A stretch of 64,000 nt of DNA from Malachius bipustulatus (lineage: Eukaryota > Arthropoda > Insecta > Coleoptera > Melyridae), in contig OU342638.1 of NCBI GenBank assembly GCA_910589415.1, forward strand, positions 32,089,579 to 32,153,578, given 5' to 3'. The stretch's first letter is position 1, and the number at the start of each line of letters is the position of its first letter. The position numbers and the translations under genes were made by a program. Below, one piece after another: positions 21,855 through 32,814 of the stretch. Below the pieces are notes generated by a model, which made no database searches, had not been told where the DNA came from, and saw only the letters and a list, made by a program, of their open reading frames with translations.

Positions 21855-21862
21855 TATTTATA
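21855..21862 (-). promoter_or_regulatory. TATA box of peptide gene B
   Basis: TATAAATA on the minus strand, 92 bp upstream of the ATG at 21770. The leader is longer than in the other peptide genes, and the flanks do not match genes A, C or D. Confidence 0.65.
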
Positions 21863-22244
21863 CCCCTCTCTGAGTGAATATAACACATACACCACAATAA
21901 AAACTGATAATTATTTATCAGATAATTTGAGCCTGTATTTTTCAAATATTTTGCATTATTGAATTGGATGCAATTTCAGAAATAATTGCTTAATGAAAAT
22001 AATTTCAAGAGTACTGGAGTAATTTCATCCCAGTAACAATGGCACACTGGTGTAAATTATTTAATTAGTTTAATTTAATTAAATTATTACAGGTTTATAT
22101 TGCTACGCTCTCTTGACTTGAATAATTATTTAAATATTCAAATAGGTAACGTGACACTAATGCTCCGGCAATTTCATATTAATTTCGATAAAAAAACAAA
22201 GTCGTTATAGAAATAATGCAGGAATGATACCTAATAATGATTCC

Positions 22245-23000
22245 AGTACGATCAATGACAACTAAAATGGAGCAAGAAATTTTTTCACTGTACTTAGTGG
22301 CAAAAGGATTACATACATCCAAAGCCAAAAACATTTTCTTCCAAACATACAAACAGAAACACGTCGAGCAGCAGTAGCTCATTCCTATCAGGCTCAGCTA
22401 GTTACACCTCGTTACACCACACCCTATTTCAGACCTCTTTTGCACCACTCCCAGAGCGTCATAGGGATTCCCCTGCAGTGCATGTGCAGTTTCAATAAAA
22501 AAAAAAACATAAAAAAGAACATTATTCCAATACTTAGTGGCAAAATAATTACATACATCCAAAGCTCAAACATTTTCTTCCAAACATCCAAACAAAAATA
22601 CACGTCGAACCGCAGTAGCTCATTTCTATCATGCTCAGCTCGTTACACCTCGTTACACCACAATCTATTTCAGACCTTTTTTATGTATAGAACCGCATCC
22701 CTTTGGAATAGCATTCCAATGGAAGTGTTTCCTGAGGAATACAACATGCAACGATTCAAAGCCAAACGTGAATCGATATCTCCGCTCATGCACCGCTCCC
22801 AGAGCGTCATAGGGATTCCCCTGCAGTGAATGTGCAGTTTCAATAAAAAAACATAAAAAGAGTATTATTCCACTACTTAGTGGCAAAAGAATTACATACA
22901 TCCAAAGCTCAAACATTTTCTTCCAAATATCCAAACAGAAATACACGTCGAGCCGCAGTAGCTTATTCCTATCAGGTTCAGCTCGTTACAAAAAAAAAGT
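22245..23000 (+). mobile_element. Tandemly repeated 3' end of a non-LTR retrotransposon
   Basis: Three units begin with CTTAGTGGCAAAA near 22292, 22532 and 22875. The middle one encodes the typical C-terminal end of an arthropod LINE ORF2, RTASLWNSIPMEVFPEEYN followed by MQRFKAK, before a stop and a CAATAAAA trailer. The first unit lacks about 100 bp including the LWNSIP block. The third is cut off near 23000. Tandem 3' ends of this kind suggest a monomer that recombined or was transcribed head to tail. No intact ORF remains. Confidence 0.65.
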
Positions 23001-23272
23001 TTTTCCACTAGTTACATTTGATTTAATGAGTGGAGCGCGTTCAGGAGAAGCATTACCAGATTATCAGCGCTTTAAGAATCGCCTGCGAATTATCCTTTTA
23101 CATTATCACTGCCAATGAACTAACGCGCATGCGCATGTCGAGCGACCTGAAGGAAATAGTAAATAGATAGGAGCTTGATTTGACTGTTTTTGAGTTTCTT
23201 TGGCGGCGCTCTGTCCATCGCCGGCGCTTACCCATTTCCATTTAGATATTAGACTGGGTCCAGAGTATATGA

Positions 23273-23540
23273 TAAATAAATAAATAAATAAATAAATAAT
23301 TAAATAAATAAATATGAAATTCCATTTGCAGTAAATTTTAATAAATTGTATACTTCAATTTTTAGTTGTTTTGTACTTATTTATTTTCTCACTTTTTTTT
23401 CTACTTACTTTACTTTCTCATTTGTTGCAGAAAAGCAAATATAAATAAAAAAATTGTGTAACGTGTCTTATAACTACGAGCCTAGCCTATGGGCGAATAA
23501 TACGTCACAAACTGCAATTAAATTCCGTAAGGCCCTTGTT
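23273..23540. repeat. Second copy of the microsatellite-linked duplicated block
   Basis: AAAT repeats followed by about 225 bp that match 17850-18065. The homology stops near 23535 with a switch to unrelated sequence, which marks a duplication breakpoint. Confidence 0.8.
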
Positions 23541-23631
23541 ACTATAGCAAATTCAAGCAGAAAGACATAAGACAAGATATGTTTAATAATAAATAAGACA
23601 AGAAACTTTTATGACAGTTTTTTTATTTATA

Positions 23632-23637
23632 AACAAA
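23632..23637 (-). terminator. Polyadenylation signal of peptide gene C
   Basis: AATAAA on the minus strand, about 45 bp after the TGA of gene C. Confidence 0.55.
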
Positions 23638-23682
23638 ACAATAATAAAGACGTTTCTCCGACCAGTGGAGTGTTGGTTGATA

Positions 23683-24670
23683 TCACTGAGCCTCACTAGT
23701 ACCAGCTGAAAAAATTAAATAAAACATTTAAATTTCACAAATAAAATGTGATTGCAACCGATCAATTTAACTTACAACATATCACCGATTTACCTGTTTC
23801 GGGTAAAGAGCAATCATCAAGGATACAAAAAACCGTAACTCTAACTAATTTTTTTTCACTTTTATTTTTGACTTTTTTTACTTTCTTGATTTTTTTGTTT
23901 TTTTACACCTGGATAGCCCATCAAGGTTTCAGAAGGCGAATCCAGAAGAAAGCAATTTGAAGGAATGACAGGCAAAAGGTTCAAAAACTGGGAACAGTAA
24001 CTGAAAAATAATTCTTACCGTTGTCACCATCACCGTCTTGACCATGTTGAGGACGCTTCCGGCGACCTTGACCATTACCGGGCATTTGGTTTTTCATATC
24101 CTTCTTATGGTTCTTAGGATGACCACGACCTCTCCCTTGTCGTCCTCCCCCTATTTTTTGCAGCCACTGGCGATGCATTTTACCAGGTGAGTTACCATCG
24201 TTGTTGGCCTCTTCTTGAGCGAAAGAAAAGACCTCGTTCTGGAATAAACAGTTAGAATTTTAAGTGAAACGAAGTATGTTCCCTTCGCCTCCCCCCACCC
24301 CTCTGCCCAAACCTCACAAAACAAGAAAAGACGATCCGTAAGTTCACCAACCGTTACACGAATATTCGAGTAGAGGACAGAAATTTAAAAGCGCGATCTA
24401 GAAATAAGAGAAGGAGGATCGGGTGAATTCGCTTATATAAATCTTCGTGTTGGCTTAAAATTTTGCGGTACTTCTCCGGAATCTTACTGCATGAAATGGA
24501 ACCACTTGGAATATCAATAAATACATGGAGGGCAATTTAAGAGAGTTTAGATTAGAATATCAGCGGCGTTACAAGCAAAAATAAGTGATAAATTGAATCG
24601 TAACAATGTAAATTTTTTTGGTACTTACCAAAACGAGAACAACCAGCAACACGATAACTGTTCCTTTCAT
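23683..24670 (-). CDS. Small secreted basic peptide C, three exons, 94 aa
   Basis: Exon 1 is 24670-24629 (MKGTVIVLLVVLVL) with donor GTAAGTACC. Exon 2 is 24238-24019, entered after TTCCAG in phase 0 (NEVFSFAQEEANNDG) and leaving one base. Exon 3 is 23705-23683 (AGTSEAQ-stop). The signal peptide cuts after FSFA. The mature peptide of about 73 residues is basic and rich in Gly, Gln, Arg, Lys and His. It contains GGGRQGRGRGHPKNHKKDMK and a GRRKR site at about residue 75, followed by an acidic tail (GQDGDGDN). GRRKR resembles a prohormone-convertase site, so a shorter cationic peptide with an acidic C-terminal propiece is conceivable. That is inference. There is no Cys. Promoter, exon 1 and flanks match gene A, but exon 2 is unrelated to A and resembles gene D in layout. 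Confidence 0.8.
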
Positions 24671-24710
24671 TTTTTTCGAATGTAATACCGACATGGACCG
24701 CTTGTCTAGA

Positions 24711-24717
24711 TTTTATA
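24711..24717 (-). promoter_or_regulatory. TATA box of peptide gene C
   Basis: TATAAAA on the minus strand, 47 bp upstream of the ATG at 24670, in a promoter nearly identical to that of gene A. Confidence 0.75.
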
Positions 24718-25299
24718 CTTTTTTTGATGGTAAAGAAGAATTGAATATTTCGTTTAATGCGGTTTTTTGTTACAGGAAGAGCCGAAATTATTTTATTATA
24801 AATCGGTTAAAAATCAATTAATTTCCATTCATAATAATAACCCGCATCCAAATTCGTTCAATTTTTCTTGTAATAATTGAGCTCGTTATGTTCCCAAAAT
24901 AAATGATTCGTTTAATTCTATTACATTTCGACAAAAAGAACAAATCAGTACGTACCTACACGAAAGAATAAGAGTAACAATGCGGGGATATATCACCTAC
25001 TCTGGCAATCTGGCAACGCTGAAAATTGCAAGAAAGTTGATGGGAGAATTGCGTTCTGATGCCATTTTACTGGAAAATGATTAAAGGTAAAAGAAATTTA
25101 ATAATTTTTTGTCGCCCTCAACTCGTATAAAAAATCGGAGACGTCAGAATGAAAAAATAGCTACCTACCAAACTTCTGGTTATAGAATTCGGTTGCCAAA
25201 TTGTTCAAATTTCAAAAAACAATTATTATTCGATTTATCTGTATAATTTGAAAATATCCGAATTTTTATCTTTTTTTTTATTTTCAAATCCTGCTTAAA

Positions 25300-28150
25300 T
25301 TTTGTATTTTCTACCCGAAATTCACATAATAGGGGATATATTACTAAATCTGGCAACGAGACTTTAAAAGAAGAATGTCAAAGCGCTAATTTTGAAATTT
25401 TGTACCCAAAAGTGCTAGAAGTTTGCAACATAAAACTCTAGTACTGCTTAAAATTTAAATTATCTCCCCAAAATTCACATAATGGGGGATATATTACTAA
25501 ATCTGGCAACGAGGCTTTAAAAGAAGAATGTCAAAGCGTTTGTTGTGAAATTTTGTTGCCAAATAGTGCTAAAAGTTTGCAGCATCATCAAACTCTATTC
25601 CTGCTTAAAATTTAAATTTTCTCCCCAAAATTCTCATACTGGGGGATATATTAATAAATCTGGTAACGAGGCTTTAAAAGAAGAAATGTCAAAGCGCTTA
25701 TTTTGAAATTTTGTAGCCAAATAGTGCTAAAAGTTTGCAGCATCATCAAACTCTATTCCTGCTTAAAATTTAAATTCTCTCCCCAAAATTCTCATACTGG
25801 GGGATATATTAATAAATCTGGCAACGAGGCTTTAAAAGAAGAAATGTCAAAGCGCTTATTTTGAAATTTTGTAGCCAAATAGTGCTAAAAGTTTGCAGCA
25901 TCATCAAACTCTATTCCTGCTTAAAATTTAAATTCTCTCCCCAAAATTCTCATACTGGGGGATATATTACTAAATCTGGCAACGAGGCTTTAAAAGAAGA
26001 AATGTCAAAGCGCTTATTTTGAAATTTTGTAGCCAAAAAGTGCTAAAAGTTTGCAGCATCATCAAACTCTATTCCTGTTTAAAATTTAAATTCTCTCCCC
26101 AAATTTCACTTTATTGGGGATATTTTACTAAATCTTGCAACGACGCATTAAAAGAAAAATGTCAAAGCATTTGTTGTGAAATTTTGTTGCCAAATAGTGC
26201 TAAAAGTTTGCAACATCATCAAACTCTATTCCTGCTTAAAATTTAAATTCTCTCCCCAAAATTCTCATACTGGGGGATATATTAATAAATCTGGCAACGA
26301 GGCTTTAAAAGAAGAAATGTAAAAGCGCTTATTTTGAAATTTTGTAGCCAAAAAGTGCTAAAAGTTTGCAGCATCATCAAACTCTATTCCTGCTTAAAAT
26401 TTTAATTATCTCCCCAAAATTCACTTAATAGGGGATATATTACTAAATCTGGCAACGAGGCTTTAAAAGAAGAAATGTCAAAGCGCTTATTTTGAAATTT
26501 TGTAGCCAAATAGTGCTAAAAGTTTGCAGCATCATCAAACTCTATTCCTGATTAAAATTTAAATTCTCTCCCCAAAATTCTCATACTGGGGGATATATTA
26601 ATAAATCTGGCAACAAGGCTTTAAAAGAAGAAATGTCAAAGCGCTTATTTTGAAATTTTGTAGCCAAATAGTGCTAAAAGTTTGCAGCATCATCAAACTC
26701 TATTCCTGCTTAAAATTTAAATTTTCTCCCCAAAATTCTCATACTGGGGGATATATTACTAAATCTGGCAACGAGGCTTTAAAAGAAGAAATGTCAAAGC
26801 GCTTATTTTGAAATTTTGTAGCCAAATAGTGCTAAAAGTTTGCAGCATCATCAAACTCTATTCCTGTTTAAAATTTAAATTCTCTCCCCAAATTTCACTT
26901 TATTGGGGATATTTTACTAAATCTTGCAACGACGCATTAAAAGAAAAATGTCAAAGCGTTTGTTGTGAAATTTTGTAGCTAAAAAGCGCTAGAAGTGTTC
27001 AACATAAAACTCTAGTCCTGCTTAAAATTGAAATTCTCTCCTCAAAATTCACTTAATGTTGGATGTGTTACTAAATCTTGCAACGAGGCATTAAATGAAA
27101 AATTCCAAAGTGTTTGTTGTGAAATTTTGTTGCCAAATAGTGCTAAGGTTTGCAACATCATCAAACTCTATTCCTGATTAAAATTTAAATTCTCTCCCCA
27201 AAATTCACATAATGGGGGATATATTACTAAATCTGGCAATGAGGCCTTAAAAGAAAAAACGTAAAAGCGTTTATTTTGAAATTTTGTTGCCAAATAGTAG
27301 CCCCAAACTCTATTCCTGCTTAAAATTTAAATTCTCTCCCCAAATTTCACTTTATAGGGGATATGTTACTAAATCTGGCAACGAGGCTTTAAAAGAATAA
27401 TGTCAAAGCGTTTATTGTGAAATTTTATTGCCAAATAGTGCTAAAGTTTGCTACATCATCAAACTCTATTCCTGCTTAAAATTTAAATTCTCTTCCCAAA
27501 TTTCACTTTATTGGGGATATTTTTCTAAATCTTGCAACAAGGCATTAAATGAAAAATGTCAAAGCTTTTATTGTGAAATGTTGCTAATAGTGCTAATAGT
27601 TTGCAACATCATCAAACTCTATTTCTGCTTAAAATTTAGATTCTCTCCCCAGTCCCCAAAATTCACATAATAGGGGATATATTACTAAATCTGACAACGA
27701 GGCATTAAATGAAAAATTTCAAGGCTTTTGTTGTGAAATTTTGTTGCCAAATAGTGCTAATAGTTTGCAACATCATCAAACTCTATTTATGCTTAAAATT
27801 TAAATTCTCTCCCCAGTCCCCAAAATTCACATAATAGGGGATATATTACTAAATCTGGCCACGAGGCATTAAATGAAAAATGTCAAGGCTTTTGTTGTGA
27901 AATTTTGTTGCCAAATAGTGCTAATAGTTTGCAACATCATCAAACTCTATTCCTGCTTAAAATTTAATTCTCTCCCCAAAATTCACATAATAGGGGATAT
28001 ATTGCATCTGGCAATGATGCTTGAAAAGAAAAAATTCAAAGCGTTTATTTTGAAATTTTGTTGCCAAATAGTGCTGAAAGTTTGCAGCTCCAAACTCTAT
28101 TTCTTCTTAAAAAATTGAAAATTTCCCACAAAATTTTCATAATTGGGGAT
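25300..28150. repeat. Tandem array, about 158-bp unit, about 18 copies
   Basis: Each unit reads CTCCCCAAAATTC, then TGGGGGATATATTA, AAATCTGGCAACGAGGC, a TCAAAGCG word, TTTTGTAGCCAAATAGTGCT and GTTTGCAGCATCATCAAACT. The GGGGGATATA landmark falls at 25484, 25641, 25799 and 25957, steps of 157-158 bp, and continues to about 27840. Inner copies (25600-26900) are nearly identical and the edges are diverged. It is an expanded version of the short tract at 18900-19500 in the duplicated partner. Short open frames within it are by-products. Confidence 0.95.
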
Positions 28151-29100
28151 AAATTTCTAAATTTGGCAACGGGGTTTTATAAAAAAATGTCAAAGTAGTA
28201 AAATTTTGTTACCAAGTAGTGAAAAACGTTCATACAATTAAATAAAATTTTTACTTCCTCTGCTCAAGTAATTACTTTCTTCCACAGCCTAAAATCAATT
28301 ACACACTAGAGGGCAGATATTTACATCTGGCAATGCTGCGTTATGAAAAAAGTGTCAAAGCGCTTATACTTTGTGATAAAATAAATGATGCTAAAAGTTT
28401 GCCACATCAAACTCTATTTCGTCTTAAAATTGTAATTTTCCCAAAAATTCACATAATTGGGTACAGATAACTAAATTACAAAAAATCTGGTTACAAAAAA
28501 AAAATGCCAAAGCGTTAAAATTTTGTTGCCAAATGGTGCAAAAAGTTTATAAAAGTAAAGAAAATTTTCTCTTCATATTTGCTTCAAATTAATAATTCCT
28601 TTCTTCCAAAGCTAAAAATCAATCTCACACTTACTAGAGGACAGATATTTATTAAATCTGGCAACGTTGATGTTAAGCTTTAAATTCAAAGTAGTTTTCT
28701 TTTCAGCAATATCAATAAGTTACTTTTCTCGCAGATATATAAATACTTAAATCTGGCAACGTGGACGTTTGAAGAAACCTTTTTTTGGCAAAAACTGAAC
28801 AGAATTCTGACACTTTTTAAAGAATTATTAAATCTGGCATCGTGAAGATTAGTTAGTTGCCAAATTGTGCAAAAAGTCTTCAAAAAATAACCAAATCGAA
28901 AATCCCTGTAATTATTATTCATTTTCCTTGACAAAACTTTGGGATAACCTCTTAAATCTTGAAAAATTTACATTATGGAAAAAATGCTCGCAATAAACAG
29001 TTCTTGCTTCACACCTGTTGTCAAATTGTGCAAATGGTATGGGATCGAGATAATACGACTAATCTTATCTCAACCACAAAGTAATTATTTAAGAAAAATA
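28151..29100. repeat. Right part of the segmental duplication (partner of 19200-20090)
   Basis: Shared landmarks include TTCTTCCACAGCCTAAAATC, GGCAGATATTTACATCTGGC or its variant, and a final TTGAATGAACAATAAAATAT just before the 3' end of gene D, as before the 3' end of gene B. No gene of its own was found. Confidence 0.8.
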
Positions 29101-29190
29101 AGAAAATAATTGAATGAACAATAAAATATATTTAAATAATAATAATAATAATCAAAATCACAATCAAATAATCATTTCGTCAGAAGATAC

Positions 29191-29830
29191 TTATGCTGCT
29201 GCTGTAGTGGGATCAGGGGCCGGAGCTGCAGTTGTGGCAGCTGAAAAAAAAGAAAAATTTTTAAATTCACTAGGTAATCAAACTCCAACAAAAGGAATAT
29301 TTAGGCTGCAAATCTGCAGGGGAATCCCTCGTTAATAATTAATAAAAACAAACATTTTTGAAACCGTATCAGGCTTTCAGTCTTTCATTGTGAAACTAGT
29401 CAAATTAATTAATAATGAAATTATTTATAGTCATACCACCACCACCACCTCCGCCACCATTATGATGACGACCACCACAAGCGGGCATTTTCTTAGTATC
29501 GTCAGTTAAAGATTGAGTAGGAGCCTGACCCTTTTGGGGACCACGACCGTTACTTCCAGCAGGTGGGCCGCGACCGTTGTTGCTCCCTTGCTGAGGGTAA
29601 GCAAAGGCTTCATTCTGTAATAAAATCGAGATAAATTACCAAAAAATTTTGGCACCAGTTTTTTATTTTTTTTAGCTTAATGTCTTAAAGTTAGTAATAA
29701 AAAATTACATAAGTAACAAATAATTTATAAAAATAAAAATAGAAATACTCTGAAGACAAATTAAGAAATAATAAAAAAAAAAACTTACTAAAATGAGGAC
29801 AACCAACAACACCAAAACTGCTCCTTTCAT
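29191..29830 (-). CDS. Small secreted Gly/Asn/Ala-rich peptide D, three exons, 89 aa
   Basis: Exon 1 is 29830-29789 (MKGAVLVLLVVLIL) with donor GTAAGTTT. Exon 2 is 29614-29437, entered after TTACAG in phase 0 (NEAFAYPQQGSNNGRGPPAG) and leaving one base. Exon 3 is 29240-29191, ending PDPTTAAA-stop. The signal peptide cuts after NEAFA. The mature peptide of about 70 residues has two NGRGP boxes, a single Cys in KKMPACGGRHH, a run of Gly and an Ala/Thr/Pro tail. The exon lengths and phases follow gene C: 14-codon signal exon, NE-x-F start of exon 2, 1-base overhang and a short third exon. The donor of exon 2 lies in a GGT repeat, so the number of Gly could shift by one. The function is unknown. 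Confidence 0.78.
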
Positions 29831-29871
29831 TTTTCCGAATATGACGACAGGACAGGAACCACTCGTCGCTG

Positions 29872-29879
29872 TTTTTATA
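29872..29879 (-). promoter_or_regulatory. TATA box of peptide gene D
   Basis: TATAAAAA on the minus strand, 49 bp upstream of the ATG at 29830. Confidence 0.75.
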
Positions 29880-29899
29880 GACTTTTCCACAATGGATGA

Positions 29900-31490
29900 A
29901 TAATGAAAAGCGAATGAAATAATTTCATTTTATAACACGGTTGACGAAATTATGTATAGGAAGTGTGGAGATAATTTAATTTTAAATCGCGGTGATTTAA
30001 TTGTTGCATTTCCGTGCTTAATGCTAAATTGTTATTACACTCTTTATTCTCAATTTCATTGATTTCCATTACTTAATTACCCGTTTAATCACAAATCGGC
30101 GTATCGAAATACAGATGACTCACAGTTTTATTGTGCAACAAAATTATCCTCTAACGTTATGGAAATTGACTTTGGCACTACCTTAAGGCGGTCGGTTTGG
30201 TCCTAAATAGTTGCCGCTCCCGCCGTATAGTAGGTATGACTCAAATCAGCAAACCTGATGACGTCATCCTACTAATACTCTGAATTATGTGATGACGCAT
30301 TGTTCGCAGTAATAATGATGATTCTAGACTTACGGTCTAGAATATTTCTACCACCTCGGATTACTTATATAAATGAACTGTCCGAGGAAGAGTCTTTAGT
30401 CTTGAAATTTAAATGAAGCTAATTGAAAAAAAAGCAAACAAATTCGTGTAGTATAAATTTCACTAACTTTGTAATCCACGAGCCGCCACTGTTAGCGTGT
30501 GTGTTTCTATAATAAATAATTAATTAATTAAGTATTAAATTACTCCATAGACAAACGTTACAATACCATTTTTTTCATCTCTACAAACGAATTTCCAGAG
30601 GTAACAAGTAATTTCATAGTAATTATTATGGCCTCACGGAGTACTCGCACCCACCCAGCCACACATATTCCAATAATCCCGATGAGAGGGATGATCACCC
30701 CGATCAAGCTACGAATCGAGCAACCGACGAATCCCCTTGCCACTGTCCGTCACCCCCCTTCATAGCTTAGCCCCCTTTACTACCTACGCCACTTTCTCTA
30801 CTTCTTCTTTTTCTTTCGAAATCCCTCGAGAATCCCACCCTATTCTTCCCCCTTCTACCTTCCCCTTTACCCCTACACCCTCGAGATCCTCGAGATGGCC
30901 TCAAGCCAGTCGTTTATTTTTTCATTTTTTATCAAATCAGACGAATAACGCGTCCTCGGCCTCATTAAAAATCGTCAAAATGGTGCACATAAAAAGTTTT
31001 TTTTTAATTATTTACCTTTCTTCTATGCTGATAATTCAACTGAAAATTGTGCTGAATTTGTTACTTCTGTCATGGAAAAAATCTTTACTTTTGGAGATGA
31101 ATTGGTAAATCTTGCAACGCTTTCTTCTTCTTTAGTTTTTTGGCCTTTCAAACAATCCAACATTAACGGGGTTTGGCATTGGCGTCCCCCTATCCCGTCC
31201 TCTCTCCGGGAGGGGGGGTTAGTTAATTGCCTTTATTTTCTTGCAATAACGTAATAACGATCTTACCACTGTTGCCAGATAGCGCCCCGTCAAAACAGAC
31301 ACCTGAAAATTCTTAATAAAATTAAAATAACTACAGAAAAATGTCTTTATGGCCGATGTGATGGGTGAAATCAGCGACAATAACGAATAGAGACGGCCGG
31401 GCATAATTTATGTAAACGGATGACGCTGTCCCCATGCTCCATTGAGGCAGAATCTGTTTCTCTGTACAAGTTGAGTAGGTACTGATCACT
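29900..31490. other. Intergenic stretch without defensible gene
   Basis: An open frame at 30737-31108 is Ser/Thr/Pro-rich over a pyrimidine-rich segment and then hydrophobic. No splice sites, promoter or family similarity support it. The rest is A+T-rich with one TTGCCAGATAGCG word near 31273. I call no gene. Confidence 0.5.
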
Positions 31491-31494
31491 GGGC

Positions 31495-31670
31495 AGGCCC
31501 CATAGCTTTGGACTGTATTACATTGAGATGGGCCCCAGCTCCTCGATCTTGTTTGGCGTGCAGAGCCGCCTGAGTCGGCGCAATCACTCCCGAATGTAAG
31601 TACCTTCCTTCGGGAGTCTCGAGTTCACCTTCTCGACTCGTTCTCACATTCTCGGTCTGATGCTGGTGTG
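31495..31670. other. G+C-richer island of unknown nature
   Basis: About 175 bp of near-balanced composition in a 30% G+C neighbourhood. It includes an imperfect inverted pair around CTCCCGAATG and TTCGGGAGTCTCGAG (31587-31625). It has no open frame of note and no tRNA-like arms. It could be the 5' end of a mobile element or a small RNA gene, and neither can be shown. Confidence 0.3.
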
Positions 31671-31799
31671 CAATTCAGTTTAATCAGACTAATATTATAA
31701 GCGGTGCTTACAATGGGCCTACGTCTTCGTGTCCTGATTCGTAAAATTAGTGCGCTTTTCGATTTTATAAAAATTAAAAATTACTGGAATTGTTTTTTA

Positions 31800-32620
31800 A
31801 CCCGAAGTTGATAAAAGTTCTGACACTTTAGGACAAATTCTTAAATCTGGCAACGTTGACATTGAGGGTGAAATGATTTTTTAACTTTTGTTGCCAAATG
31901 GTGCAAAAATTCTGGACATTATATTTTTTTGCACTTGTGAAATTGCCACACTTTGGGGATTGGGAAAAACTATTAACAAAGACAGCGTGTACCATCAGAA
32001 GGGCAATTGTCAAATGAAGCAAAAAAAATCCAGAAATATGACTTGAAATAGAAACTTTTGGAATAATTTTCTCACAAAGTGAGTAATTTTTTGACACTTT
32101 AGTACAAATAATTAAATCTGACAACGTTGACATTGAAGGTAAAATAATTTTTTAACTTTTGTTGCCAAATGGTGCAAAAATTCCTGGACATTGTCTTTTT
32201 TGCACTTGTGAAATTGCCACACTTTGGGGATTGGGAAAAAACTATTAACAAAGACAGCCCGTACCATCAGAAGGAAAATTGTCAAATGAAGCAAAAAAAT
32301 CCAGAAATATGACTTGAAATAGAAACTTATGGAATAATTTTCCCACAAAGTGAGTAATTTTTCATACTTTGGAACAAAATCGTTAAATCTGCCAATGAAA
32401 TAAAAATTTAAGGTGAGTCCAATTATTTTGACTATTATTGTTGCCAAATGGTGCAATAAAGTTGAAAGACATGAATTATTTAATTTCAAGTTCCCACAAT
32501 TTTTTCTCTCGATAATATGACGAAGTTACTCACACGTCTGAAAAATCATTAAATCCGACAACGATGAAAGTACCACCACTAAAGTAACTGGGATGAATTG
32601 AAATTGTGTTGCCAAATGGT
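31800..32620. repeat. Tandem array, about 270-bp unit, three to four copies
   Basis: Units start near 31821, 32092, 32360 and 32540 with CTGACACTTT-like words, then TAAATCTGGCAACGTTGACA, GTTGCCAAATGGTGCAAAA and a GCACTTGTGAAATTGCCACA stretch. The first two units are about 90% alike by eye. The minus-strand frames at 31828-32489 arise from it. Confidence 0.85.
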
Positions 32621-32814
32621 GCAGGAAAGTCCTTTAGTTCTTGTTCCACCACCAACTGAGTAAAACTTTCACCTTTCTGGGAATAGTCATGAAACAATAC
32701 CATAATGTGAACATTCCAGGAGAAAATTAAACCAAAGTCCTTGTTCCAGGATATTGTTGACGCAAAAGTCTCCAGGCTATACAGGCGCAAAAAAAAGAAA
32801 TATGACTAATTTTG

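Noticed and set aside
26019..28118. Cys/Lys-rich small proteins encoded in the 158-bp array
   Set aside because: The frames recur with the unit, drift out of frame between copies and have no start or splice context.
25300..28150. A CRISPR-like array
   Set aside because: Repeats of 157-158 bp follow each other without unique spacers in an intron-bearing eukaryotic context. It is a satellite.
30737..31108. A 123-aa Ser/Pro-rich secreted protein
   Set aside because: Low-complexity pyrimidine tract, internal rather than N-terminal hydrophobic region, no splice or promoter signals.
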